64,000 nt of DNA from JAMZMI01 sp049115715 (GTDB lineage: Bacteria > Bacteroidota > Bacteroidia > Cytophagales > Cyclobacteriaceae), in the NCBI GenBank assembly GCA_049115715.1, contig JAGDZQ010000035.1, positions 1 through 64,000 on the forward strand, in the 5' to 3' direction. Below, piece by piece: positions 49,149-59,190 of the stretch. The notes under the pieces were generated by a model, which did no database searches, was not told where the DNA came from, and saw nothing but the letters and a program-made list of their open reading frames with translations. Positions within the stretch are counted from its first letter, which is position 1. Each line of letters begins with the position of its first letter. Made by a program: the position numbers and the translations under genes.

Positions 49149-49360
49149 ATTTCAATATTAGTAAATAATATTTTAATAAAATTAAATATATAATTAATAA
49201 AATCAATTTTTATTTAAATAATAGTAATAAATAGATGTGACCATCTTTAGATCTTTCTCTCTGTTGTTAACTTATTTTACCTTCTTTTTCTGATTTTGAG
49301 ATGCAGATGAAACTTTGAGTGCGATTATTGCATCTACTTAAAAAATCGTACTTCAAAAAA

Positions 49361-50674
49361 ATGAATCGAATTGTTGGCTTAGCTTTCTTTTTACTATCAT
49401 GTGCAACTATACTCAGTGCGCAGAATACAATCGGTGGGATAGTTATTGATAAAGACACTAAAGAACCTATGGCTTTTGCAGCCATAGGTTTTATGGGTAC
49501 AACTGTAGGTACAGTTTCTAATAGCGATGGTTATTTTGAGATGAATTTGCCAGATGGTTATAAAAATCTTCAGCTTCAGGTCTCCTTTCTAGGATATGAA
49601 ACAGTTCTGATAAATAGCACCGAGTTCGGAGGCAAAATGCGTGTTGCCATGACATCAAGCTTTGTTGAGTTATCAGAACTTGTCATTCGCCCACTCTCTC
49701 CACAAGACTACATCAGAAGAGCTGTGAGAAGCATCCCGTCGAATTACTCAGATGCTCCTTTCGAAACAGAAGCGTACTACCGGGAAAAAATAACAGAAAA
49801 TGGTGGTTTCATCGCACTGAACGAAGCTTATCTCAAGTCATTCTATCCAGATTACTTAGATACGGTGAAGAACCAACACAAAGTTCTTCTCTATAGAACA
49901 GCGGAGAATATTCAAGAAGTGCAGTTTATGAAACAATGGACAGATAAGCAGAAGGCAAAAGAAGAGAGAAAACAAGAAAAAAAGGCGCAAAAGAATAAGA
50001 GCAAAGAAGTAGAAATAAAAGAAGAGAAAGTCCAGAAAGATACTGTAAACACGACGGAAGCCGGCTTTTTTGCAGCAAACTTTGGAGGACTTGATCAAGT
50101 GTTTCAGTCTGACTTAGTGAAAAGGCTAGAGGATTTTCTAGATAGCACAAGATTTAAGAAATATAGATATGAATTTGCCAACGGCATTAAATATTTGGAT
50201 CGTGAGTTATTGGTTATCAAATTTCAATCAAAGGGGAAAGTCGAACACGCCAAAACTGAAGGCCACATCTATATAGATATTATGTCTGATGCAATCGTTG
50301 CTGTTGATTATTTAGCTGAAGCATTTATCCCAATTGCAATTAGACCGCTTCTTTTTGCCTTTGGTATTAGTGTAGATGATATCAAATACAGGAAGCAATT
50401 GCGATATACTCAAATGAAAGATACGTGGTATCTCAAAAGCATGAAAATAGACATTGGAGCCTATATCGAAAAACGCCACATCTTTGGGACAAACGAAAAA
50501 TCACTATTTGCGGTAGATCAGGTATTTAATGTAAATAAACTCAGTATAGAGAATATCAAAGAGATTCCTGAAGATTACAGATATACTTCTAAGAAATCAA
50601 TTAAAACTCAGGTCTTTAACGAAACAGGTCTGGACTGGGAAGATGTGAATACGGTCGTATTAGAAGAGTTGTAG
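49361..50674 (+). CDS. Carboxypeptidase-regulatory-like outer-membrane protein (DUF5686-like)
   Basis: Signal peptide ends LSAQ; CarboxypepD_reg-like domain about residues 22-105 (IGGIVIDKDTKEPMAFAAIGFMGTTVGTVSNSDGYFEMNLP). A longer domain with a Lys/Glu-rich coiled insert follows (KQWTDKQKAKEERKQEKKAQ, about 195-230). The C-terminal part resembles DUF5686-type proteins but lacks a full barrel. ATG 49361 is preferred to a GTG 14 codons earlier. Function unknown. Confidence 0.75.
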   Translation: MNRIVGLAFFLLSCATILSAQNTIGGIVIDKDTKEPMAFAAIGFMGTTVGTVSNSDGYFEMNLPDGYKNLQLQVSFLGYETVLINSTEFGGKMRVAMTSSFVELSELVIRPLSPQDYIRRAVRSIPSNYSDAPFETEAYYREKITENGGFIALNEAYLKSFYPDYLDTVKNQHKVLLYRTAENIQEVQFMKQWTDKQKAKEERKQEKKAQKNKSKEVEIKEEKVQKDTVNTTEAGFFAANFGGLDQVFQSDLVKRLEDFLDSTRFKKYRYEFANGIKYLDRELLVIKFQSKGKVEHAKTEGHIYIDIMSDAIVAVDYLAEAFIPIAIRPLLFAFGISVDDIKYRKQLRYTQMKDTWYLKSMKIDIGAYIEKRHIFGTNEKSLFAVDQVFNVNKLSIENIKEIPEDYRYTSKKSIKTQVFNETGLDWEDVNTVVLEEL

Positions 50675-50838
50675 GCTCGATTTCTGTGACAGACAGTCTT
50701 TATGTCGACTTTTATTAACCTACATATTCAATTGATAATTCTTAGAATACCTTTCTTCTTGACATAGATTTTATCGATAATATTGGCTAGTGTCAGAGCT
50801 TCGCAATATTTTAGTGCATTAACTCAAAGATTATAACT

Positions 50839-51405
50839 ATGACCTCACAAGAAGCACTCGCAAGACTAAAGGAAGGAAATGAAAGATTCGTTTCCGATAA
50901 GCTGAATAATGAACTCCAAAATTCTGGAAGAAGAAATGCGCTAACCACAGGGCAACAACCTCATACAATAGTTTTGAGCTGTGCAGACAGCCGAGTTGTT
51001 CCAGAATTGGCCTTTGATATGGGGCTTGGCGAAATCTTCGTATTGAGAGTTGCTGGTAATGTTGCAAATACATCAACAATTGCTAGCATAGAATATGCAG
51101 TAGCACATTTAGGGTCGAGTCTAATCGTAGTTCTTGGACACCAAAGTTGTGGAGCTGTGACAGCTGCTATCGGCGGTGGCGACAATGGCTACAACCTCAA
51201 TCACCTGCTATCTCATATCAATCCTGCAATAGCGGCTTCTGGTGATGGTGCTGGAGTGAACGATGTTGTGAAAAAGAATGCGGAACTAAATGCTGTAGAA
51301 TTAGCCAGTAGATCATCAATCATAGGTGGTGCGGTGGAAAAAGGCTCTGTTGAAATCGTTTCGGCCTATTACAATTTGGATTCAGGTAAAGTAGATTTTT
51401 TGTAA
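50839..51405 (+). CDS. can: Beta-class carbonic anhydrase
   Basis: Interconverts CO2 and bicarbonate. Zinc and catalytic residues: Cys in LSCADSRV, its Asp and Arg dyad, then HQSCG supplying His and second Cys. Length 188 aa is a little short but complete. No signal peptide, so cytoplasmic. It is a single gene with about 160 bases of AT-rich leader. Confidence 0.94.
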   Translation: MTSQEALARLKEGNERFVSDKLNNELQNSGRRNALTTGQQPHTIVLSCADSRVVPELAFDMGLGEIFVLRVAGNVANTSTIASIEYAVAHLGSSLIVVLGHQSCGAVTAAIGGGDNGYNLNHLLSHINPAIAASGDGAGVNDVVKKNAELNAVELASRSSIIGGAVEKGSVEIVSAYYNLDSGKVDFL

Positions 51406-51508
51406 AGGAGAAGTCATTTCACTCTTTTTTAAGGCTTTGTATTAAAGAACTAAAGGTTAACCTGATTAACTAACAATACATATCCAGAGATAAGACTTAA
51501 ACACTTAC

Positions 51509-52246
51509 ATGCAAACCAGCGTCAAAAAAAATGTGAAATGCTTAATTCTAATCGCAACCTTTTTGACTGTCTCAATGAACGCTATTGGGCAGTCAGAAAA
51601 CTTTTTCGACACTACCGACAGGTTTTTAAAACAGTACGTTGATGAAGGCAAGGTTGATTATAAATCTTTAGTCAACAATCGTTCATTGTTGGATTCTTTA
51701 ATTGTGGGAGTCTCGCAGATGAATCTCAACGATAGCTCCGATGCATTTAAGAAGGCTTTCTATATTGACAGTTATAACCTTCTGGTGATCAAAGGAGTGT
51801 TGGATAACTATCCTATTTCAAGCCCATTAGATGTAAAAGGTTTTTTCAAAGAGAAAAAACAGATAGTGGCTAATACCGAGATGACTCTGGATGAATTAGA
51901 ATTTGGAGTCTTATTCAACCTCTACAGAGACCTTAGGTTTCATTTTGTACTTAACTGTGGTGCGAAAAGCTGTCCTACACTTTTCAGTCGCGCTATTCGG
52001 CCAGATGGTCTTGAAAGCCAACTAAATTTCAGTACCATTATGGTGATGGATAGAGACGATTTTGTTTTGATCGATTATGCTAATGATAAGGTAATTGTCA
52101 GCAGAATATTTGAGTGGTATAGAGATATGTTTGAAGATGGAGGAACTACCATAAGGAGATTTATAAATGATCATCGCTTCGAAACCTTGCCTTCAGGTTA
52201 TGAAATAGTTTTCGATGAATACGACTGGAGGCTGAATCAGCTCTAA
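51509..52246 (+). CDS. DUF547 secreted protein, plus-strand copy
   Basis: Signal peptide ends AIGQ. DUF547 core: DEGKVDYKSL, KKAFYIDSYNLLVIKGVLDNYPISSPLDVKGFF, LNCGAKSCPTLF (conserved Cys), IFEWYRDMF. DUF547 is predicted papain-like, with a conserved Cys and His. A paralogue lies on the opposite strand with stops two bases apart. The two C-termini share EYDWRLNQL/EYDWSLNDL. Activity not known. Confidence 0.88.
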   Translation: MQTSVKKNVKCLILIATFLTVSMNAIGQSENFFDTTDRFLKQYVDEGKVDYKSLVNNRSLLDSLIVGVSQMNLNDSSDAFKKAFYIDSYNLLVIKGVLDNYPISSPLDVKGFFKEKKQIVANTEMTLDELEFGVLFNLYRDLRFHFVLNCGAKSCPTLFSRAIRPDGLESQLNFSTIMVMDRDDFVLIDYANDKVIVSRIFEWYRDMFEDGGTTIRRFINDHRFETLPSGYEIVFDEYDWRLNQL

Positions 52247-52248
52247 TT

Positions 52249-52980
52249 TTAGTTTCCCTTTAGATCATTGAGAGACCAGTCGTACTCAGCAAATAATACT
52301 TCATAATCAATGGGAACTTTATAGAATCTGTACTTATTGATAAAGTTGATTAGCGAGCCAGCATTGTAGCTGAACTGATCTCCATACCAATCAAATATTT
52401 TATTGAGAGTGATCGTCTTATTTGCCTCATCAACTTTCACATAATCCGGCCGATCGATGATTGTTTGAGATCGAAATTTCAGCTGTTCCTCAACTAAATC
52501 AGGTTTGAAGGCATTGTCATATAAAAAAGGACAGCTCATTGCTCCGCATCCAAGGGCGAAATGAACTCTTGAGTCTCGATATGGAGCCATGATTTTATCA
52601 AATTCGATTTCATCCAATGTGAGCATTTCTCCAGCTATATTGAATTTATTAACCTTAAAAAAACCGTCCACATCAAAGGGAGAAGATATCGGATAGTTAT
52701 CAGTTATTTGTTTGATTACGGTAAGGTTGTAGGCATTCAGGTAGAATGCCTTCTTGTAGTTTTTGTCCTTATTACTGAGGTCTTCAAACGCAATAAGCTG
52801 AGTTATTTTATCCAAATGGTCTCTGTTTTCTTTCAGGGACTGGTAATCTAATTTGCCTGCGCTCACTTCTATAAGTAAGAATTTATTTATTTCTTCGAAT
52901 AGGTTCCCCTCTTCAAGCTGCTGTGCAGATACAAAAACAGAAGATGTAATTAGAAAACATAAAGCCAGTAAGGAATTCAT
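52249..52980 (-). CDS. DUF547 secreted protein, minus-strand copy
   Basis: Signal peptide ends VSAQ. Shares with its neighbour SAGKLDYQSL, KKAFYLNAYNLTVIKQITDNYPISSPFDVDGFF, LGCGAMSCPFLY and IFDWYGDQF. The same conserved Cys occurs in GAMSCP. The two genes are tail to tail, so they most likely arose by an inverted duplication that has diverged strongly. Confidence 0.88.
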   Translation of the reverse strand: MNSLLALCFLITSSVFVSAQQLEEGNLFEEINKFLLIEVSAGKLDYQSLKENRDHLDKITQLIAFEDLSNKDKNYKKAFYLNAYNLTVIKQITDNYPISSPFDVDGFFKVNKFNIAGEMLTLDEIEFDKIMAPYRDSRVHFALGCGAMSCPFLYDNAFKPDLVEEQLKFRSQTIIDRPDYVKVDEANKTITLNKIFDWYGDQFSYNAGSLINFINKYRFYKVPIDYEVLFAEYDWSLNDLKGN

Positions 52981-53155
52981 ATTACTACAGTTTTTATTTC
53001 GAAAGACTAAAAAAAGAGAACCGCTAATTGATTTGTAATTTCTACAGAATCACACGGCTTAACATCCAAACCAAATTAATGCCAAACAACAATACTTTGC
53101 CAAGTGAGTTTTTAAACTAGCCAAACAAATAGATTCATGCAGTCTTGTAAACAAA

Positions 53156-53186
53156 AGAGCCTTCATGAAAATTTCATGGAGGCTCT
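53156..53186 (-). terminator. Terminator of the SUF operon
   Basis: A ~14-bp near-perfect stem (AGAGCCTTCATGAA/TTTCATGGAGGCTCT, arms 53156-53169 and 53173-53186). Read on the minus strand it is followed by TTTTG. It lies 24 bases past the bacilliredoxin stop. Confidence 0.75.
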
Positions 53187-53209
53187 ATTATTTGTGTAAT
53201 CAATGCTTT

Positions 53210-53626
53210 TTAGCAGAATTCGTTGAAAACCTCTACCATATGACTTGAGATCATTTCAGCAGATCTTCCTTCTATATGATGTCTCTCTACAAAATGTACC
53301 AATTCGCCATCTTTGAATAGCGCGATTGATGGAGAAGATGGAGGAAACGGAAGAGTAAACTCTCTTGCTTTTGAAGTAGCATCCATGTCTACTCCAGCAA
53401 ACACCGTTGTTAAATGATCAGGCTTCTTGCTGCTTAAGTTCAATGCGCTGATTACCCCAGGACGACATGTACCTGCCGCACATCCACATACGGAGTTGAT
53501 TACAACGAGAGACGTTCCTTTGTGATCAGTTAGGTGATTTTCTACTTCTTCTGCTGTTTTTAGCTCAGTAAAACCCGTATCTGTAAGCTGGGTTCTCATA
53601 GGAGCTACTAATTGTTCTGGATACAT
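53210..53626 (-). CDS. BrxA/BrxB family bacilliredoxin
   Basis: Thioredoxin-fold thiol protein. The active site is CGC in VINSVCGCAAGTCRPG, the unusual C-x-C of BrxA/B (YphP/YqiW) proteins; these reverse mixed disulfides with low-mass thiols. 138 aa is normal. It is the last gene of the SUF operon, which suggests it protects or repairs the Fe-S machinery, though that link is contextual. Confidence 0.86.
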   Translation of the reverse strand: MYPEQLVAPMRTQLTDTGFTELKTAEEVENHLTDHKGTSLVVINSVCGCAAGTCRPGVISALNLSSKKPDHLTTVFAGVDMDATSKAREFTLPFPPSSPSIALFKDGELVHFVERHHIEGRSAEMISSHMVEVFNEFC

Positions 53627-53667
53627 AATATTCTATTTTACAGTTCTATTCTTATTCAATAATACTT

Positions 53668-53991
53668 TTACATAAAACCAAGCTCAAGCTTGGCTGCTTC
53701 AGACATCATTTCTGTTGCGTATGGAGGATCAAAAGTCACTTCCACACTCACATCATTGATTTCTTCTATTTCTCTAATTCTCATTTCTATTTCTCCTGGA
53801 ATACTCTCCGCAGAGGGGCAGGCAGGAGACGTCAAAGTCATCAAAACATGAACGTTATTAACAGGAAATACATTGATCTCGTAAATCAGGCCTAATTCGA
53901 AAACGTCAACCGGAATTTCTGGATCATAGACCAACTTGATGGCATCAAGTACTCTGTCCTTTAGTTCTTTTTTTTCTTCTTTTACCTCCAT
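53668..53991 (-). CDS. sufT: SufT-like MIP18/DUF59 protein
   Basis: Fe-S cluster maturation factor. DUF59 pattern DPEIPVDVFELGLIY, conserved Cys in TLTSPACPSAESI, and FDPPYATEMMSEAAK. It starts one base into the sufE stop region (shared base at 53991), so it is coupled with sufE. Confidence 0.88.
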   Translation of the reverse strand: MEVKEEKKELKDRVLDAIKLVYDPEIPVDVFELGLIYEINVFPVNNVHVLMTLTSPACPSAESIPGEIEMRIREIEEINDVSVEVTFDPPYATEMMSEAAKLELGFM

Positions 53992-54422
53992 TATGCGCTT
54001 GTTTTAGTGCTCAAAGCCAGAGCATATAGCTTCATCTGTTTGATCATAGCCCCAAAACCATTTGACCTCTGAGTACCTATGAACCGGTTCATTCCTATTT
54101 TCTCAGGAAAATAGATGTCTTCATTTAGAATGTTTTCAGGTGTTTGATTTGAAAGAACCCTTACAAGAAGACTTGCCAACCCCTTGGTAATTGCCGTATT
54201 AGAGTCAGCGTCAAACAGAACTTTGTCATTCTCTAATCCAGCCATCAGCCAAACTTTCGATTGACAACCTTTGACAATATTGTCTTCAGTTTTTTTATCA
54301 ACATCCATTTCGGGAAGTTGTTCACCCAATTCCATGATATAGTTGATGGTCATTTCCATGTCGCCATCCAACATAGAAAATTCTTCTATGATTTCCTCTT
54401 GAATATCTTTTACTGGGCTCAT
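53991..54422 (-). CDS. sufE: SufE sulfur acceptor
   Basis: Takes the persulfide from SufS and passes it to SufB. Active Cys in IVKGCQSKVW (about residue 51). Length 143 aa is normal. Start overlaps the sufS stop (ATGA). Confidence 0.92.
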   Translation of the reverse strand: MSPVKDIQEEIIEEFSMLDGDMEMTINYIMELGEQLPEMDVDKKTEDNIVKGCQSKVWLMAGLENDKVLFDADSNTAITKGLASLLVRVLSNQTPENILNEDIYFPEKIGMNRFIGTQRSNGFGAMIKQMKLYALALSTKTSA

Positions 54423-55654
54423 TTACGGAATCGCTTTACTGTGTCCTTAAGAGCTATCACAAACTGATCTATTTCTTCAACAGAATTGTAAACAGCAAAC
54501 GAGGCTCTGACCGTTCCTTCTATGCAGAAAAAATCCATTAAAGGTTGCGTGCAATGGTGACCTGTTCTCACAGCAATACCCTTAGCGTCCAACCACATTC
54601 CCAAATCGAATGGGTGAATGCCCTCTATGTTAAAAGAAACGACACCAGCTTTGTTTGCTGCAGTTCCCACAGGAATGAAACCATCTACATTTTTTAACTC
54701 CGATGTAGCATGATCCAGCAAAATTTGCTCATGACTCTGAAGAAAGTCATGCCCAATTTCTTCTACAAATTGAATCGCAGCTTTAAATGCAACTACATCA
54801 GCGATGTTTGGAGTGCCTGCCTCAAACTTATATGGAATGTCGTTATAGGTTGTTTTTTCAAACGAAACCTCATTGATCATTTCACCTCCACCTTGATATG
54901 GATCCATCTTTTCAAGCAATTGACGCTTGCCATAGAGAACACCTACACCAGTAGGGCCATACATTTTATGCGAAGACAGAGCTAAAAAGTCACAGTTTAG
55001 TGACTTTACATCAATCTTAAGATGAGGAGCAGCTTGAGCTGCATCGATCATTACTTTTGCTCCAACTTTGTGTGCGGCTGAGATGACCTTTTCAATAGGA
55101 TTTATCGATCCAAGTGCGTTGGATATATAGCCTATAGATACAATTTTTGTTTTTTCCGAAAGGAGCTTTTCGTATTCTTCGAAAATTATTTCACCTCTCT
55201 CGTTTATTGGAATCACTTTGAGCTTTGCCCCAGTCTGATTACAGAGAAGTTGCCAAGGAACTATATTACTGTGATGCTCCATGGCTGTGATGATGATCTC
55301 ATCACCCGCTTTCACAAACTTTCTTCCGTAGGCTTGAGCTACAAGATTGATTCCATCGGTCGTTCCTTTTGTAAAAATAATTTCTTCACTTTCAGGAGCA
55401 TTGATAAAAGCCTGAGCGGCCTTTCTGGTTTCTTCATAGGCTGTAGTCGCTCTTTCGGCCAATGTGTGTATTCCTCTATGAATATTGGAATTATCCGCAT
55501 TGTAATAATTTACCAGAGCGTCCACTACTGTTTTAGGCTTTTGAGAAGTAGCTGCATTGTCAAAATAGATAAGAGGTTTGCCATTCACCTCTTGATGAAG
55601 TACTGGAAATTGTTCTCTTATTTCACTTATCGACAATGTAGATGTTGCATTCAT
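54419..55654 (-). CDS. sufS: Cysteine desulfurase SufS
   Basis: PLP enzyme giving sulfur from cysteine. PLP Lys in SSHKMYGPTGVG; active Cys in RTGHHCTQP; DAAQAAPH and ITAMEHHSN are family segments. 411 aa is normal. Three bases after sufD, overlaps sufE. Confidence 0.95.
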   Translation of the reverse strand: MNATSTLSISEIREQFPVLHQEVNGKPLIYFDNAATSQKPKTVVDALVNYYNADNSNIHRGIHTLAERATTAYEETRKAAQAFINAPESEEIIFTKGTTDGINLVAQAYGRKFVKAGDEIIITAMEHHSNIVPWQLLCNQTGAKLKVIPINERGEIIFEEYEKLLSEKTKIVSIGYISNALGSINPIEKVISAAHKVGAKVMIDAAQAAPHLKIDVKSLNCDFLALSSHKMYGPTGVGVLYGKRQLLEKMDPYQGGGEMINEVSFEKTTYNDIPYKFEAGTPNIADVVAFKAAIQFVEEIGHDFLQSHEQILLDHATSELKNVDGFIPVGTAANKAGVVSFNIEGIHPFDLGMWLDAKGIAVRTGHHCTQPLMDFFCIEGTVRASFAVYNSVEEIDQFVIALKDTVKRFRK

Positions 55655-55657
55655 CGC

Positions 55658-56932
55658 TTATCCTAGTTTGTTCGTAATAATCTCTTCTATTTCTTCTTTG
55701 ACAAGAACAGATTTGACCTCACTTAAAGTTTCATTTGCAAAAGCATTTAGCATTAAAGCTTTGGCTCTTTGCTTAGAAATACCTCTTGATCTTAGGTAGA
55801 AAATAGCTTCTTCATCAAGCTGACCAGTGGTACATCCGTGAGAACATTTCACGTCATCAGCCCAAATCTCCAATTGTGGTTTAGTATTGATGACAGCCGT
55901 GTCTGTAAGTAAAATATTATTGTTTGACTGGAAAGCATTAGTCTTTTGGGCTTCAGGTCTTACATAGATTTTGCCATTGAAAACTCCATGAGCCTTTTCG
56001 TCCATTACACCTTTATATAGCTCATTGCTATATGAGTTAGGCTGCTTATGATCTACTGAAGTATTGTTGTCCACATGTGTATTGCCGCTTATGAGGTACA
56101 ATCCATTCATGTGACCTTCGCAGTTTTCACCGTCTATATCAATCGTAATGTTATTACGAATTAAGCTTCCGCTAAAAGTATAGGTATTGGTGTAGAATCT
56201 AGAATCCTTCTTCTGGCTTGCATAGATTCCCTCGACAGTGAATACGTTTTTGCTGTAGTTCTGAAGTTTAGTAAATCGAACTTCCGCATTTGAGGCCACA
56301 TCTGATTCAAGTATTGCATTGACAAAGATGTTGTTCTCTCCTTGGGTAATGGTTTTCTCATAAACCTCTAGGCTGCTTCCCTGCTCAGCTACAATTAGTA
56401 TTCTTGGTGTAACCACCACTTGTCCTGCATTGCTGTTGATAAACTGATATATGAATACAGGCTTATTTTGCTTATTCTTAAGTGACTTCAAGTAAAGTCC
56501 CTTATGAAATAAAGATCCGTTGAACTGCGAAAAAGTGTCGTTTTGCTGGCTCGAAATTTCACCTAGCAAATCCGTATCAGAGTCATCAATTAATCTTATC
56601 GATAAATCATCAATGCTACTTTTTATAACAGAAAAGTCTTCCTCGAATGAACCATTGACAAATACTAAGTGATTTGCATCATCGATAGGGTAGAAGTGCT
56701 TGTTAAATTCCTCTATACTTTGAGAAGGAGTGGCAGACTGAAAATCAAAAGATTTACTCAGTATTCTCTCAATAGGAGTGAATTTATAAGACTCAGACTT
56801 TTTTACCGGCAGTCCCAAAGACTGAAACTTCTGAAAGCTTTGATTTTGAAATTCACCGAGCTTACCTGATCTATTTTCTTTTAGAGAATCAAAGAGAGCA
56901 GAGAAGTTATCTTGAAGTGTTAATTCATTCAT
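55658..56932 (-). CDS. sufD: Fe-S scaffold subunit SufD
   Basis: Partner of SufB and SufC in the assembly scaffold. C-terminal HGCTTGQLDEEAIFYLRSRGIS is characteristic; a central beta-helix precedes it. 424 aa. It follows sufC by four bases. Confidence 0.93.
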   Translation of the reverse strand: MNELTLQDNFSALFDSLKENRSGKLGEFQNQSFQKFQSLGLPVKKSESYKFTPIERILSKSFDFQSATPSQSIEEFNKHFYPIDDANHLVFVNGSFEEDFSVIKSSIDDLSIRLIDDSDTDLLGEISSQQNDTFSQFNGSLFHKGLYLKSLKNKQNKPVFIYQFINSNAGQVVVTPRILIVAEQGSSLEVYEKTITQGENNIFVNAILESDVASNAEVRFTKLQNYSKNVFTVEGIYASQKKDSRFYTNTYTFSGSLIRNNITIDIDGENCEGHMNGLYLISGNTHVDNNTSVDHKQPNSYSNELYKGVMDEKAHGVFNGKIYVRPEAQKTNAFQSNNNILLTDTAVINTKPQLEIWADDVKCSHGCTTGQLDEEAIFYLRSRGISKQRAKALMLNAFANETLSEVKSVLVKEEIEEIITNKLG

Positions 56933-56936
56933 AATA

Positions 56937-57695
56937 TTATGCTTCGGCAGCTACCTCTTCTTTGATCCAATCATATCCCTTTTCTTCTAGTTCTAGTGCA
57001 AGTGACTTATCACCTGACTTTACTATTCTTCCTTTGTAAAGTACATGTACAAAATCAGGAACAATGTAATCCAAGAGTCTTTGATAATGTGTTACGACTA
57101 TGGTCGCATTGTCTTTAGACTTAAGTTGATTAACTCCGTCTGCAACAATTTTAAGTGCATCGATATCGAGACCCGAATCAGTCTCATCGAGGATGGCAAG
57201 CTTAGGCTCAAGCATGGCCATTTGAAAGACCTCATTTCTCTTTTTCTCTCCACCAGAAAAACCTTCATTCAATGAGCGACTCAACAATGATTGATCAATG
57301 TCAACAAGCTTCATCTTTTCCTTCATTTCTTTTAGAAACGATACAGCATCCAAGGGCTTCAATCCTTTGTGATCTCTAACCTGATTAACTGCTGTTTTCA
57401 GAAAATTGGTTGTTGAAACTCCAGGGATTTCTACAGGATATTGAAAAGCAAGAAATATTCCTTCTCTGGCTCTATCCTCTGGTGATAACTCAAGAAGATC
57501 ATTTCCGAAATAATCGACACTGCCTCCATTAACTTCATATTCTTCTCTACCAGCTAGAACAGAAGCTAGAGTACTTTTTCCGGAACCATTTGGTCCCATA
57601 ATAGCATGAACTTCCCCAGCTTTTACTTCCAGGTTAATACCGTTTAATATTTTCTTGTCTTCTATTGAAGCCTGTAAATTTTCAATCTTAAGCAT
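56937..57695 (-). CDS. sufC: SufC ATPase of the Fe-S scaffold
   Basis: ABC-type ATPase without membrane part: Walker A GPNGSGKST, signature FSGGEKKR, Walker B LAILDETDSGLD, switch His in VVTHYQ. 252 aa is normal. Works with SufB/SufD. Confidence 0.96.
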   Translation of the reverse strand: MLKIENLQASIEDKKILNGINLEVKAGEVHAIMGPNGSGKSTLASVLAGREEYEVNGGSVDYFGNDLLELSPEDRAREGIFLAFQYPVEIPGVSTTNFLKTAVNQVRDHKGLKPLDAVSFLKEMKEKMKLVDIDQSLLSRSLNEGFSGGEKKRNEVFQMAMLEPKLAILDETDSGLDIDALKIVADGVNQLKSKDNATIVVTHYQRLLDYIVPDFVHVLYKGRIVKSGDKSLALELEEKGYDWIKEEVAAEA

Positions 57696-57713
57696 TATTG
57701 TTGAATTGAGTTT

Positions 57714-59159
57714 TTATCCGACGCTTCCCTCAAGAGTAAGGGCAAGTAATTTTTGTGCTTCTACGGCAAATTCCATAGGTAGCTTATTCATGACTTCTTT
57801 AGCAAAGCCATTTACGATTAGTGCAACCGCACTTTCTTCATCTATTCCTCGCTGTTGGCAGTAGAATATTTGATCTTCACCAATTTTAGAAGTAGTTGCT
57901 TCGTGCTCCACATGAGCAGAACTGTTTTCCACATCTATATATGGAAAGGTATGTGCCCCGCATTGATCTCCCATTAATAAAGAGTCGCACTGCGAAAAGT
58001 TTCGAGCGTTCTGGGCACGTTTCATGATTTGAACTTGCCCCCTGTAACTATTCTGGGATTTTCCAGCAGAGATACCTTTAGAAACGATTCTTGATTTGGT
58101 GTTTTTACCGATGTGAATCATCTTAGTTCCTGTATCGGCCTGTTGGTAATTATTGGTTACGGCAACAGAATAAAACTCTCCTACAGAGTGATCTCCCTTA
58201 AGTATACAAGAAGGATACTTCCAAGTGACAGCAGAGCCTGTTTCCACCTGCGTCCAGCTTATTTTGGAATGGTCACCTGCGCATATGCCACGCTTTGTAA
58301 CTAAGTTATATATCCCGCCTTTTCCATTTTTGTCTCCAGGATACCAGTTTTGTACCGTTGAGTATTTTACTTCAGCCTTTTCTGCTGCGTAGATTTCAAC
58401 CACTGCAGCATGCAATTGATTCTCATCTCTCATTGGGGCAGTACATCCCTCCAAGTAAGAAACGTAAGAGCCTGCTTCAGCTACTATTAAAGTTCTTTCA
58501 AATTGCCCAGTATTGGCAGCATTGATTCTGAAATAAGTCGATAGCTCCATTGGGCATCTGACCCCTTTAGGAATATAAGAGAAAGACCCATCTGAAAATA
58601 CTGCGGAATTTAGTGCTGCGAAATAATTGTCGCTTGCCGGGACTACAGAGCCTAAGTATTTCTTTACAAGTTCAGGGTGATTTTTTACAGCCTCACTGAA
58701 CGAACAAAAAATGATACCTAGTTCGGATAGTGTTTCTGTAAAGGTTGTTGCTACAGAAACCGAATCTATTACCGCATCTACAGCTACACCTGTGAGCCTT
58801 TTTTGCTCATTGAGAGAAATCCCCAGTCTCTCAAAAGTTTTAAGTAACTCTGGATCAACTTCATCAAGACTTGAAGCCTTCTTCTGCTTTTTGGGTGCAG
58901 AGTAATATTTTATGTCTTGATACTTTATTTTGGGATAGTTGACATTCGACCAGTCAGGTTCAGACATCTCTGTCCACTTTTTGAATGCCTTCAATCTCCA
59001 CTCCAGCAGCCATTCAGGCTCTTCCTTCTTTGCAGAGATGAAGCGAACAATATCCTCGTTTATGCCAAGGGGTGCTTCGTCGGCCTCAAAATCGACCGAC
59101 CAACCGTGTTCGTATTCTTTGGATGTAAATTCCTCTAAAATTTGATCGTCTGTACTCAT
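57714..59159 (-). CDS. sufB: Fe-S scaffold subunit SufB
   Basis: Main scaffold on which the cluster is built. Typical SufB motifs: IPKGVRCPMELSTYFRIN, EGCTAPMRDENQLHAAVVEI, SRIVSKGISAGKSQNSYRG, VEHEATTSKIGEDQIFYCQQRGI. 481 aa is normal. First gene of the operon; a promoter with two dyads lies upstream. Confidence 0.96.
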   Translation of the reverse strand: MSTDDQILEEFTSKEYEHGWSVDFEADEAPLGINEDIVRFISAKKEEPEWLLEWRLKAFKKWTEMSEPDWSNVNYPKIKYQDIKYYSAPKKQKKASSLDEVDPELLKTFERLGISLNEQKRLTGVAVDAVIDSVSVATTFTETLSELGIIFCSFSEAVKNHPELVKKYLGSVVPASDNYFAALNSAVFSDGSFSYIPKGVRCPMELSTYFRINAANTGQFERTLIVAEAGSYVSYLEGCTAPMRDENQLHAAVVEIYAAEKAEVKYSTVQNWYPGDKNGKGGIYNLVTKRGICAGDHSKISWTQVETGSAVTWKYPSCILKGDHSVGEFYSVAVTNNYQQADTGTKMIHIGKNTKSRIVSKGISAGKSQNSYRGQVQIMKRAQNARNFSQCDSLLMGDQCGAHTFPYIDVENSSAHVEHEATTSKIGEDQIFYCQQRGIDEESAVALIVNGFAKEVMNKLPMEFAVEAQKLLALTLEGSVG

Positions 59160-59190
59160 AAAGTATACCTGATTCTTATTCTTCGTTGAT

